Shown in pieces: positions 33,825 through 41,907 of a DNA stretch of 64,000 nucleotides (positions are counted from its first letter, which is position 1; the number at the start of each line of letters is the position of its first letter). The DNA lies in contig JADJWG010000001.1 of assembly GCA_016716475.1 (NCBI GenBank), positions 1,302,001-1,366,000 on the forward strand, written 5' to 3'. The DNA is from Phycisphaerales bacterium (GTDB taxonomy: Bacteria; Planctomycetota; Phycisphaerae; UBA1845; Fen-1342). Below the pieces are notes generated by a model. That model made no database searches, was not told the origin of the DNA, and worked only from the letters and a program-made list of their open reading frames with translations. Position numbers and translations under genes: made by a program.

Positions 33825-35051
33825 TCAACACCCGCCCATCCCTGCTCCACTTTCCGCTTCCCGCAGCGCAATGCGCAGGTCGTGCCCCGGCAACTCCGCC
33901 CAGTACACCGCCAGCGGCAGCGCCAACTCCAGCGGCCGCACCCCGGGCGCGATCATGCGACGCGCCTGCAGGTGCGCCACCAGCGCCGCTGGAAACGCCG
34001 TCGTACGCTCCATCGCCGAGAAGCCCGTGACCGGATCGTGCCGGTCGAGCAGATCGTACACCCGCACGACCGGTCGGCCCGCGCGGCGCCCGCGCACAAT
34101 GCAGCGCAGCACCACCAAGTCCGGCACGTCGGGAAATGCCAGCACCCGCTCGCACAGCGCCAGCAGCACCACCCGCGGCACCACCCGCGCCCCATCCGGG
34201 AGCGCCACGGCCTCGGTTCCGAAGGCCCCCAGCTCAAAGAGCGCCCGCACGATTGCGAAGTGCCCGGGGTAGCGCACCGTCTTGTAATCGAAATTCCGCA
34301 CGCGCCCCGCAAACGACTCCGCGCAGGTGCTGGTTCCGCCGCTGGTCACGGCGGCCTCACACCGTCCCAGCGGGGGCGGAAACTCCAGCTCCTCCAACTC
34401 CGTCAGGGCCGGCACCTGGCAGAATTCCCCGCCGCGCAGAAACTCTCCGCAGCCGCTGTACTCGTTGAGCAGCCCGTCGAAGTTGAACACCAGCTTGTAG
34501 CCCAGCGGTCCCACCGGCCGCTCCGGCAAACCCCCGCAGCGCACGTAAACGTCATCGACCTCCTCCAGGGCAGCGATCCCATGCGCCGCCAGGATGTTCC
34601 CGAGCCCTGGCGCGAGGCCGCAATCGGGCACCACGCTCACACCCGCCGCCGCCGCCGCCGCGTGTCGCCGCAGTTGCGCGCGCACGATCGCCGTGTTCCC
34701 GCCGAGATCACACAGCGAAACGCCCGCGGCGATCGTGGCATCCGTCAAGTCTTCGTTGAAGCGGTAGGGTACGGCCGACAGCGCGACATCGGCACCGCGC
34801 AGCAGGGGCACGACCTGGTCGGCGTCTGACACGTCGCACCCCACCGCCGTCAATTGGCAAGCCGTTCCAGGAACCAGCGCGTGCAGCCGCACGATCGCCC
34901 GCTCGGCCGCCGCCCGGTCCGTGTCCACCAGGGTCACCGCGGCGGCCTCACCGCGACACAGAAGGTCATAGGCGAGGGCCAGGCCCTGCCGCCCCGCCCC
35001 GAGCACGACGTAGCGATAGCGAGGATGATCCGCGGTAGCGACGGTACTCAT
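33825..35051 (-). CDS. Saccharopine dehydrogenase-like NAD(P)-binding protein
   Basis: 408 aa; the ATG at 35051 overlaps the TGA of the adenosyltransferase gene by four bases (ATGA), so the two are coupled. The Rossmann start is VVLGAGRQGLALA (near 16). ALSAVPYRFN near 92, CDLGGN near 118 and PDCGLAPGLGNI near 144 fit saccharopine dehydrogenase/reductase-like enzymes. The latter half (GGLPERP onward) matches the C-terminal substrate domain. In bacteria such proteins may act in lysine or carboxynorspermidine metabolism; no neighbouring gene identifies the substrate. Confidence 0.85.
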   Translation of the reverse strand: MSTVATADHPRYRYVVLGAGRQGLALAYDLLCRGEAAAVTLVDTDRAAAERAIVRLHALVPGTACQLTAVGCDVSDADQVVPLLRGADVALSAVPYRFNEDLTDATIAAGVSLCDLGGNTAIVRAQLRRHAAAAAAGVSVVPDCGLAPGLGNILAAHGIAALEEVDDVYVRCGGLPERPVGPLGYKLVFNFDGLLNEYSGCGEFLRGGEFCQVPALTELEELEFPPPLGRCEAAVTSGGTSTCAESFAGRVRNFDYKTVRYPGHFAIVRALFELGAFGTEAVALPDGARVVPRVVLLALCERVLAFPDVPDLVVLRCIVRGRRAGRPVVRVYDLLDRHDPVTGFSAMERTTAFPAALVAHLQARRMIAPGVRPLELALPLAVYWAELPGHDLRIALREAESGAGMGGC

Positions 35052-35608
35052 GCGCGACTGTCCCACAGCGGCTCGGGTACGCCGCGCTGCTGATTCTGAT
35101 AGCGGCTCATGACAAACAGCGTGTCGGAGAGGCGATTGAGATAGTGCAGCAGATCGGCGCCGACCGGCTCCTGGGCCGCCAACAGCCAGGCGTCTCGTTC
35201 CGCCCGTCGGCAGACCGTCCGCGCCACGTGCAGTGCCGCCGCGGCGGCATCTCCACCGGGCAGCACGAAATTCTGCAACGGCTCGAGCCCCTCACTCAGC
35301 CGATCCATGAGCGCTTCGAGCCCGGCGACGTGCCGTGATTCGAGGCGCGGTCCGGGGCGGGCCTGCGGACCCGGCGGCATGCACAACTCGGCGCCGGCGT
35401 GAAACAGCTCGTTCTGGATGGTGCGCAGCGGCGTAACCAGGGCCTCCTCGACACCACTCGTGAGCACCATTCCGATCTGGGCGTTCAACTCGTCCACCGA
35501 ACCGTACGCGACGACGCGCGCCGCGGTCTTGGGGACCCGCGCGCCACTGCCCAGCATGGTCAGTCCGTCGTCGCCGGTCCGGGTATAGACCTTCGTAATC
35601 CGCGGCAA
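35048..35608 (-). CDS. ATP:cob(I)alamin adenosyltransferase, PduO type
   Basis: 186 aa from a TTG at 35608, supported by AAAGGAGG six bases upstream. It converts cob(I)alamin to adenosylcobalamin. The signature opening KVYTRTGDDGLTMLGSG (6-22) binds the ATP phosphate, SVDELNAQIG lies near 37, and the trimer helix has RTVCRRAERDAW near 130. The end RLSDTLFVMSRYQN is standard. Cells with this gene use adenosylcobalamin enzymes such as methylmalonyl-CoA mutase or class II ribonucleotide reductase; none is in this window. Confidence 0.93.
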   Translation of the reverse strand: MPRITKVYTRTGDDGLTMLGSGARVPKTAARVVAYGSVDELNAQIGMVLTSGVEEALVTPLRTIQNELFHAGAELCMPPGPQARPGPRLESRHVAGLEALMDRLSEGLEPLQNFVLPGGDAAAAALHVARTVCRRAERDAWLLAAQEPVGADLLHYLNRLSDTLFVMSRYQNQQRGVPEPLWDSRA

Positions 35609-35650
35609 ACTTCGCCTCCTTTGGCGCCCCGGGATCGCAGCAACCCGATC

Positions 35651-36295
35651 TCAGCCACCCGGCGTGATCCAATGAATCAGCCAGCGGGAGAACTCCACCT
35701 TGCTCATGGCCGCGCCATTGGCCGGTTCTATTACGTGCCCGTCAGCCGTGAGCACCGTCGCCTGAATGCCGGCCGCGCCCATCGTCTCCAGCGGGTTGGC
35801 GACCATCGCCGCGAGCCCCTTGCTCCGCAGTTTCTCACCGGCCCGCTTGCACAGCACGCCCGGCTCCTCCAGCGCAAAACCGATGATACGCTGCTCCGGT
35901 CGCCGACGTGCGGCGCAGGCTGCAACCAGATCCGGGGTCGGCTCGAACTCCAACCGCAGCGTACCCTCCGAACGCGGCAATTTCCCCGCGGTCGGCCGGG
36001 CGAGTCGATAATCCGCGACGGCCGCCGCCATGATCAACACGTCACAGGCCGGAAAATGCCCGTCCAACAGGGCGGCCAGATCAGACGTCGATTCGAAGCG
36101 GTGCAGGGCTACGCCGACTGGCGGTTCCACGGCCACTGGTCCGAGCAGCAGCGTGGTCACGTGCCCCGCGGCCTGGGAGGCCGCGGCCAGCGCTACGCCA
36201 AGCTTGCCGCTCGAGCGGTTCGCCAGGTAGCGCACGGCGTCGATGGGCTCGTGCGTCGGCCCGGCGGTTATCAGGATGTGCAGGGGTTTGCTCAT
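35651..36295 (-). CDS. Phosphopantothenate-cysteine ligase-like (CoaB domain)
   Basis: 214 aa from the ATG at 36295 (MSKPLHILIT). The CoaB signature is complete: LITAGPTHEPIDAVRYLANRS (near 8-28) and SSGKLG (27-32). MAAAVADYR (near 89), AGKLPR, and FALEE (near 143) follow. The enzyme couples phosphopantothenate and cysteine, a step in coenzyme A synthesis. The flavin decarboxylase half (CoaC) is not fused to it, so this is the separate-gene version. It lies 42 bases upstream of the adenosyltransferase gene, on the same strand. Confidence 0.87.
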   Translation of the reverse strand: MSKPLHILITAGPTHEPIDAVRYLANRSSGKLGVALAAASQAAGHVTTLLLGPVAVEPPVGVALHRFESTSDLAALLDGHFPACDVLIMAAAVADYRLARPTAGKLPRSEGTLRLEFEPTPDLVAACAARRRPEQRIIGFALEEPGVLCKRAGEKLRSKGLAAMVANPLETMGAAGIQATVLTADGHVIEPANGAAMSKVEFSRWLIHWITPGG

Positions 36296-36629
36296 ACGTT
36301 CCGCCGGCAACCGTCGCTCCGTTCGCGCAGTGCATCATGTCCGCTCGTGGCACCCTCCGCCAGTCGAGGATGGTGGGGAGCCCTCCTGCTGGTCTCGTAT
36401 CCCGAGAGTGCCGGCTCCAGCCCGGGGATGAGAGCCCCCAACCAGCAGCCACCGGCCAACACGAACGCACGATCACACCCGTGCGCACTCCGAAGGTGAA
36501 CTGCGGCTGGCGACCGCCGACTCGCGCCGCGCCATTCCTGCCGTGCCCCCCCGCTATCGGAACGTTACAATCCCCAGCAACCATGCGGCGCGGCGCCGCA
36601 CAATCCGTGTTTCAACGTATGGGTGCAAC
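36296..36629. other. Divergent regulatory region
   Basis: No gene is seen. A TACAAT hexamer at 36566-36571 could be the -10 element of the YlbF operon; no convincing -35 is seen at the expected distance. Confidence 0.35.
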
Positions 36630-36992
36630 ATGCCGGACGCGCAGGATCTTGTGCAGCGGGCTCGCGGCCTGGGAGAGGCCCTCGCCGCCCACCCCGTGGT
36701 CGTGGCCTACTTCGGTGCCCAGCACCAGGCGCGCAGCGACAACTCGGCCCAGAGCGTCCTCCGGGACTACCAGCAGCAGCTTGAGCACATCCAGAAGCTT
36801 GAGGCCGAGCAGCAGCCGATCGAAGTGGCGGACAAGCACAAGCTCCAAGCCCTGGAGCAGCAGATGGCCAGCAGCGATGCGCTCAAGCGCCTCATGCGGG
36901 CACAGGCGGACTATGTCGCCTTGATGAATCAGGTCAATGCCGCCATGGAAGAACCACTCGCGCGCCTCCGACAGGGGAGTCCGCAGTCTTGA
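36630..36992 (+). CDS. YlbF/YmcA-family protein
   Basis: 120 aa from the ATG at 36630. It is fully helical, with long coiled-coil stretches (LRDYQQQLEHIQKLEAEQQP, KHKLQALEQQMASSDALKRL). This matches the YlbF family. In Bacillus, YlbF, YmcA and YaaT form a complex that affects RNase Y and phosphorelays; in Planctomycetota the role is not known. Its stop overlaps the TTG start of the GT39 gene (TTGA), so the two are translationally coupled. It has no enzyme motif. Confidence 0.75.
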   Translation: MPDAQDLVQRARGLGEALAAHPVVVAYFGAQHQARSDNSAQSVLRDYQQQLEHIQKLEAEQQPIEVADKHKLQALEQQMASSDALKRLMRAQADYVALMNQVNAAMEEPLARLRQGSPQS

Positions 36993-39115
36993 CCCTTCCG
37001 CCGTCGTCGTCACCGGTTGCAGAGCTAACACCGAAACGTATGGCTCGCCACACCATGGCGTGGTTCGGTGTGCTGCTCTTGAGCACGGCCGCGCTGTCCT
37101 TCTATCACCTCGACGGCGGGGCCGGGTTCGAGCCGGTCGATGCGTGGGTGGGCCAAACGGCGCGCGAGATGTACGAGGGGGAGTTCCCGCGCACCCTGAT
37201 CGTCCCCACTTTCTCCGCCGAGACGCGCATGCAGAAGTCGCCCGGGCCCTACTGGGCGGTGATGCTGACGGCCTGGGTGCGCGGCCAGGCGACGATCGAC
37301 GAGGTCGCAACGCGCATCCCCAATGCATTTGCTGCTCTGCTGTTGGTTGCGACCCTTTTCTGGCTGACCTGGCACATCGCCGGGGATCGCCCCGCCATCT
37401 TCGCCGGTTTCGCTGCTTCCGCGAGCGTCTGTGTCCTCTGGTGGTCACACCGCGGCGCCAGCGACCTCGGGCTGACGGCCTGCACAACACTGTCACTCGC
37501 GGCACTGTGGGTGGCGGCCGAGCGCTGCCGTGCCGGCGCCGGGCGCAATGCGCTGTTCCTGCTCGCCTATTTCGCGGCTGGGGTCGGCATGCTCTACAAG
37601 ATGCCGATGCCGTTGGCGGTGGTCGGGGTACCCGCGTTGCTGTATGTGCTCGTGTTGCGCCGTTGGTCCGTGCTGGCACACTGGGTCCACCTGGTGGGGC
37701 TGGCCGTGTTTCTTGTGCCGTGGCTGCCGTGGGCGCTCGCCGCGGCCCAGCTCGAGCACGCGGCCCTGCACAAATGGCTGGTCGAATACCTCGACCGCTA
37801 CACCGGCGACCTGCCGAATGTCGAGGATCAGGGCGGCTGGAAATACTCCTGGTATTACCTGCCGATGCCGCTTGCGTTCTGCCTGCCGTGGTCACTTTCA
37901 CTGCCGGGCGCGCTCGCGCGCGTCTTTCGACGGGATGCGTTCGCGTTACCCGCGGCGACTACGCGTCCGGACGGTGGTGGCGATTCCATCGGTCGCCGGG
38001 GGCGGGTCTTCATGCTGCTCTGGTTCGTGGGTTTGCTGGTCTTCTTCACCGCTTCGACCGGCAAGGAGTGGCGCTATTTTCTACCCGCGCTACCCCCACT
38101 GTTCGTCCTGCTGGGGATTGAACTGGCGGCTTTTTTCGGCCCGCGTCCCGCCGGTCATTCCCACCGCCTGGCTCGGCTCGGTGTCCTGGGCATCTGGATC
38201 GGGTATCCGCTCGCGGTCGGCGTCGGTCTCACGATCGGACTACGTAAATGGTGGGCCATGCGAGGCCAGTTCGAGCTCGACGGGCTGGTGACGCTGCCGA
38301 CGGTAGCCATGGAAGTCGCGGTGGCGGCCGCGCTGCTGTACATCGCGCTGGCGGTCTCTGCGTGGCTCTATCTGCGCGGTCGAACGCACGCCTCTTTCGG
38401 CTGCATCGTTGTGGGGATGTTCGCGCTCTGGCTATGGGCCTGGCCGATGGTGATGCCGCGATTTCTCTCCCAGCGACCGTTCCGCGATTTCGCCACACAG
38501 CTTGTGGAGCACGTGCCGGCCGAACAGCGGTCGGCGCTGCGGATGATCGGCACGCACGATCCACGCATCAACTGGTTCGGTGATCTGCGATTCCCGCGCA
38601 TCATCGACCAGTTGGCCCTGCTCCGGGAACAGGTGGAGCGTGTCCAGAACGGGCAGCAGACTGCAAGGCGCGACCTCGACTATGAACTACAACGGTATGG
38701 CGAAGAAATCATCCGCGGCCTGCGCGGGACGGAACTCGTGCTCTACGTCTTCCCGTTCGAGTCGTACGTGCTCTTGATCGCGAGTGCCCCGGCAGAGCTG
38801 GCCGCCCGCGACGAAGCCATGCCTCCGCACTATCTCTGGCTCCAGACGCGCTACGGTAATTTTGATCGTCAGATGTTGCTGGTGAGCAATCGACCACCCC
38901 CCTTCCCTGCTCCACCACTCCGTCTGCCTGAGAAGCTCGCGGCCCGTCTGCAAGCCGCCGGCGCCGCCTTCCCCATCGGCGCTTCCGACGGAGTACCCGC
39001 CCAGTCCAGTTCCATTCCTGCCGAGAACGCGAACGAAGAGGCGCCCGGTATGCCCCCGACCCCAGCGCCCGCCTCCGACACACCGGCCGCAGCGGAGGAG
39101 ACCGACCCAGCATGA
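36989..39115 (+). CDS. GT39/ArnT-like glycosyltransferase, polytopic membrane protein
   Basis: 708 aa from a TTG at 36989 overlapping the previous stop; an ATG about 50 bases later (MARHTMAW) is the alternative start. About a dozen membrane helices run from residue 25 to 500. The first periplasmic loop has FEPVDAWVGQTAREMYEGE with the catalytic-type Asp of PMT/ArnT enzymes, then RMQKSPGPYWAVM. A large soluble domain with LRGTELVLYVF and a proline-rich tail ends the protein. The family moves sugars from a polyprenyl-phosphate donor onto lipid A or protein in the periplasm. The LpxL-like gene follows with a four-base overlap, which supports an envelope-lipid role. Confidence 0.85.
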   Translation: MTLPPSSSPVAELTPKRMARHTMAWFGVLLLSTAALSFYHLDGGAGFEPVDAWVGQTAREMYEGEFPRTLIVPTFSAETRMQKSPGPYWAVMLTAWVRGQATIDEVATRIPNAFAALLLVATLFWLTWHIAGDRPAIFAGFAASASVCVLWWSHRGASDLGLTACTTLSLAALWVAAERCRAGAGRNALFLLAYFAAGVGMLYKMPMPLAVVGVPALLYVLVLRRWSVLAHWVHLVGLAVFLVPWLPWALAAAQLEHAALHKWLVEYLDRYTGDLPNVEDQGGWKYSWYYLPMPLAFCLPWSLSLPGALARVFRRDAFALPAATTRPDGGGDSIGRRGRVFMLLWFVGLLVFFTASTGKEWRYFLPALPPLFVLLGIELAAFFGPRPAGHSHRLARLGVLGIWIGYPLAVGVGLTIGLRKWWAMRGQFELDGLVTLPTVAMEVAVAAALLYIALAVSAWLYLRGRTHASFGCIVVGMFALWLWAWPMVMPRFLSQRPFRDFATQLVEHVPAEQRSALRMIGTHDPRINWFGDLRFPRIIDQLALLREQVERVQNGQQTARRDLDYELQRYGEEIIRGLRGTELVLYVFPFESYVLLIASAPAELAARDEAMPPHYLWLQTRYGNFDRQMLLVSNRPPPFPAPPLRLPEKLAARLQAAGAAFPIGASDGVPAQSSSIPAENANEEAPGMPPTPAPASDTPAAAEETDPA

Positions 39116-40101
39116 TCCACACGCTCGCCACGCGCCTCTGCCGCTACGCCCAGGCACCCACCGTCGGCACGGCGCTGGTACGCATCGGCGAGTACGCCCT
39201 CGTCCGCGCGTGGACCACCCTGATGAACTGCTTTCCGGTCGATGTCAACCTGCACACCGGGCGGCTCTTCGGGCGTATCTGGTGGTACGCCAGCCCCCGC
39301 CACCGCCAGCGGGCCCTCGACAACCTGCGCCCGGCACTGGGCGACCGGTACGACGAGGTCGGGCTGCGCCGCATCGCGCGCGAATCCTTCGAGCACTTCG
39401 CCCAACTCTACGCCGTCGAGCTCTTTCAGACACCGCGGCTGATCCATGAATCCTCCTGGTCCCGTTATGTCGAGCTGCAGGACATGGGGCCGGCGCTACG
39501 CGAGCTGCTCAGCCCGCGCGGGGCCGTGCTGCTCACGGGCCATTTCGGCAACTACGAACTGCTCGGTTACACCATTTGCAAGCTCGGCTTGCCGCTCAGC
39601 GCCGTCATGCGCCCACTCGACCGTCCGCTCATCAACCAGTTCCTCGTCGAGGCCCGCGCCCGCGGCGGCCTGACGCTGCTCTACAAGAAGGGCGTCAGCG
39701 CGGTTGCCGGACAAGTGATCGACGCGGGGGGCGGGCTCAGTTTCATTGCCGATCAGGATGCCGGGCGCAAAGGAATGTACGTCAATTTCTTCGGCCGCAA
39801 GGCCTCTACGTACAAGTCGATCGGCCTGTTGGCCATGGCAAAGCGCGTTCCGATCGTGGTGGGCTACGCCACCCGCGTGCGCACCGGCTTCCACTACCGG
39901 CTCGCGGTCGAGCGGATCATTCAGCCCGAGGAATGGGACGTGCACGACGATCCGCTCCGCTGGATCACACAGGAGTTCACCACCGCACTGGAACAGGCCA
40001 TCCGCCGCTGGCCGGAGCAGTATCTGTGGGTCCACCGCCGCTGGAAGCACCGGCCAAAGGATGAAACGAGCGCCGCGCAGCCGTCCGCGGACCTTGTCTG
40101 A
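39112..40101 (+). CDS. LpxL/HtrB-like lipid acyltransferase
   Basis: 329 aa; the ATG overlaps the preceding stop (ATGA). The acyltransferase motif H-x4-E is HFGNYE at 144-149, followed by PLDRPLINQFL near 168. GGGLSFIADQDAG near 202 and the FFGRKAST block near 222 are typical of LpxL/LpxM proteins. These add a secondary acyl chain to lipid A on the inner leaflet of the cytoplasmic membrane. With the GT39 gene ahead of it, it suggests a lipid-A-modifying operon. An outer membrane with lipid A is consistent with Planctomycetota. Confidence 0.88.
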   Translation: MIHTLATRLCRYAQAPTVGTALVRIGEYALVRAWTTLMNCFPVDVNLHTGRLFGRIWWYASPRHRQRALDNLRPALGDRYDEVGLRRIARESFEHFAQLYAVELFQTPRLIHESSWSRYVELQDMGPALRELLSPRGAVLLTGHFGNYELLGYTICKLGLPLSAVMRPLDRPLINQFLVEARARGGLTLLYKKGVSAVAGQVIDAGGGLSFIADQDAGRKGMYVNFFGRKASTYKSIGLLAMAKRVPIVVGYATRVRTGFHYRLAVERIIQPEEWDVHDDPLRWITQEFTTALEQAIRRWPEQYLWVHRRWKHRPKDETSAAQPSADLV

Positions 40102-40223
40102 GAAGTGTCTTTCCAAGGGGAATTGGCAGTGGCCCGACGCGCGCAGTTCTGCGTGCTCCCACCGACGGGCGCCCCCTCGTTCCCCCGATCCCTGCTCACC
40201 CGTTCTCACCCCGCGCATAAGCA

Positions 40224-40256
40224 AGCGGGGCCGGCGCTGTTGCGCCCGGCCCCGCT
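40224..40256 (-). terminator. Terminator hairpin between the convergent LpxL-like and PEP-CTERM genes
   Basis: An 11-bp perfect stem (AGCGGGGCCGG with CCGGCCCCGCT) around a GC-rich loop. The T-run on the minus strand is short (TTGCTTATG), so it may act in both directions. Confidence 0.6.
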
Positions 40257-40297
40257 GCACCTCCGTCCCCCTCTGGATACTCGTCCCGCTGCATTTT

Positions 40298-40918
40298 TTA
40301 ACGACGACGCGCTGCGAGCAGCCCCAGACCCAGCAGCAGGAAGCTCGCCGGCTCCGGAACCAGAGCGAAGCTATCGAACCAGATGTCGCTGCGACCGCCG
40401 GCCGCACCGTCACCCAGGCGCACCCAGATCTGCTTGCCGAGCTCGTCGCCCGTCGCGCCGGTCGTGTAGGTGACACCATCGAGCAGGATGAAGTCCTCGA
40501 CGCCGTCGAGATCATAGACCTGCGTGGCTAGCAGGGAGAAATCCGCCCGGCCCTCCGGCGGACCATCGGCTTCGGCATAACCGATCTGGTAGGGAATCGC
40601 CCCGAGGCGGTTGCCACCACCGATAGCATAACTGTAGAAGCGATAGGTGGTGTTGGGCTCGAAGACCACGGGGAGCAATTGGCCGACAGTTTCGGTCGTG
40701 TTGGCGCTGTAGAAGCCGAAATTACCGCCGAGGTCACCCGAGAGACCCGTCGGCGTCGGGAAACCGGCATGCGGCGCCCAGCCGCCGTTGGGTCCCCAGT
40801 TGGCGATGGCGCCAAACTGGCCCGTCACATTGCTCTCGATGTCCGCGTTCAGGAGCGGAATGTTCGCGAACGCCGCGGCCGACACCGCCAGCGCTGCCGC
40901 CAAGGCAAGCTTCTTCAT
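40298..40918 (-). CDS. PEP-CTERM-anchored exported protein
   Basis: 206 aa; GGAGGAG lies eight bases before the ATG at 40918. The signal peptide (MKKLALAAALAVSAAAFA) is cleaved near FAN. The C-terminus is the classical VPEPAS, hydrophobic helix, RRR, so an exosortase should process it. The body looks like a beta-sandwich of about 160 residues with NTTYRFYSYAIGGG, VYDLDGVEDFILLDG and WVRLGDGAAGGRSDIWFDSFA. The last block is typical of PEP-CTERM proteins with a carbohydrate-binding-like fold. The ligand is not known. Confidence 0.85.
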   Translation of the reverse strand: MKKLALAAALAVSAAAFANIPLLNADIESNVTGQFGAIANWGPNGGWAPHAGFPTPTGLSGDLGGNFGFYSANTTETVGQLLPVVFEPNTTYRFYSYAIGGGNRLGAIPYQIGYAEADGPPEGRADFSLLATQVYDLDGVEDFILLDGVTYTTGATGDELGKQIWVRLGDGAAGGRSDIWFDSFALVPEPASFLLLGLGLLAARRR

Positions 40919-41205
40919 GCTGATTCTCCTCCGTAGGGTGCTTGTGAGCACGATGATTAGGATACAACGAACAGGAAGCACCGGCGGGGCCGCGAAGTGC
41001 AATCCGGCAGACCGTCAGAGCCTGTTTCCCTGTCCAGTATAGCCGTCCTGGCAGACCCAATACAAATCCAAATTGTGTTCTTGACTTGGAATGAACCGCT
41101 TTCGGTCAAGTAGCACGCTTGGCGGCAGACCCTCTCGGACCCACCGCTGAACCCGTGCACCCATGACCTGACGATTCTAAGAAGGTCCGCTAAGATCGCA
41201 GCGTG

Positions 41206-41907
41206 ATGACCTCCGACTCGGCTGAATGCGCTGCCAATAGCCCCCCCCCTGTGTTCCACCGCGGTACCACTGTCCGGTGGCGTGGTCTGTGGATCGGTCT
41301 GGCCGCGCTCTTCGCAGTATTCTTCCTCGATGCGTGGTTGGATCAATTTCTGGGCGTTACCTGGGGTCCGAAACTCACTCCCGCGATCGAAAAACTGAAA
41401 CCCGTATTCCCACTGCTGATGCTGGGGGTGGTGTTTGCGAATCTTCCGAACGGCAAACGCCTCGCGATCGGTTTCTTCACACCGCTCGTCGTTCACCTGC
41501 CGATTCTGCATGGGCTGAAGTGGATCATCGGTCGCGCCCGCCCCATGCGAGGCGAGGGGCCGTTTCATTTTGTCCCCGCGGCGTGGCCCGCTTTGTGCGG
41601 GGACGAAACATACAAGTATCTCGACGCGTTCCCCTCCGGGCACACCACCGCGCCCGCCATCGTCGCGCTCCTCCTCGGGATCTACTTCCCCCGTTTCCGC
41701 TGGATCTTCTACCTGTGGGCCGCCGTGCTCGGCCTCGAACGCATTGTCACACGTTGGCATTACACATCAGACGTAGTGGCCGGCTGGCTGCTGGCGGCAG
41801 CGCTCGTCGGGCTCTCGGTTCGTATCCTCGGACCGCGCTACTACCACATGGGACCGTGGCAGCCCGCAGAATCGTCGCTGGGTCCCGCCTCAGCGCGCCA
41901 CCCATAG
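41206..41907 (+). CDS. PAP2-family membrane phosphatase
   Basis: 233 aa from the ATG at 41206; a GTG three bases earlier is possible. All three acid-phosphatase motifs are present: K105-x6-R112-P113 (KWIIGRARP), PSGH at 143-146, and R179-x5-H185-x3-D189 (RIVTRWHYTSD). Five or six transmembrane helices hold the active site at the outer face. Substrates in the family are phosphatidic acid, phosphatidylglycerol phosphate or undecaprenyl pyrophosphate; which one applies here is unclear. Its end overlaps the convergent gene by 18 bases. Confidence 0.9.
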   Translation: MTSDSAECAANSPPPVFHRGTTVRWRGLWIGLAALFAVFFLDAWLDQFLGVTWGPKLTPAIEKLKPVFPLLMLGVVFANLPNGKRLAIGFFTPLVVHLPILHGLKWIIGRARPMRGEGPFHFVPAAWPALCGDETYKYLDAFPSGHTTAPAIVALLLGIYFPRFRWIFYLWAAVLGLERIVTRWHYTSDVVAGWLLAAALVGLSVRILGPRYYHMGPWQPAESSLGPASARHP

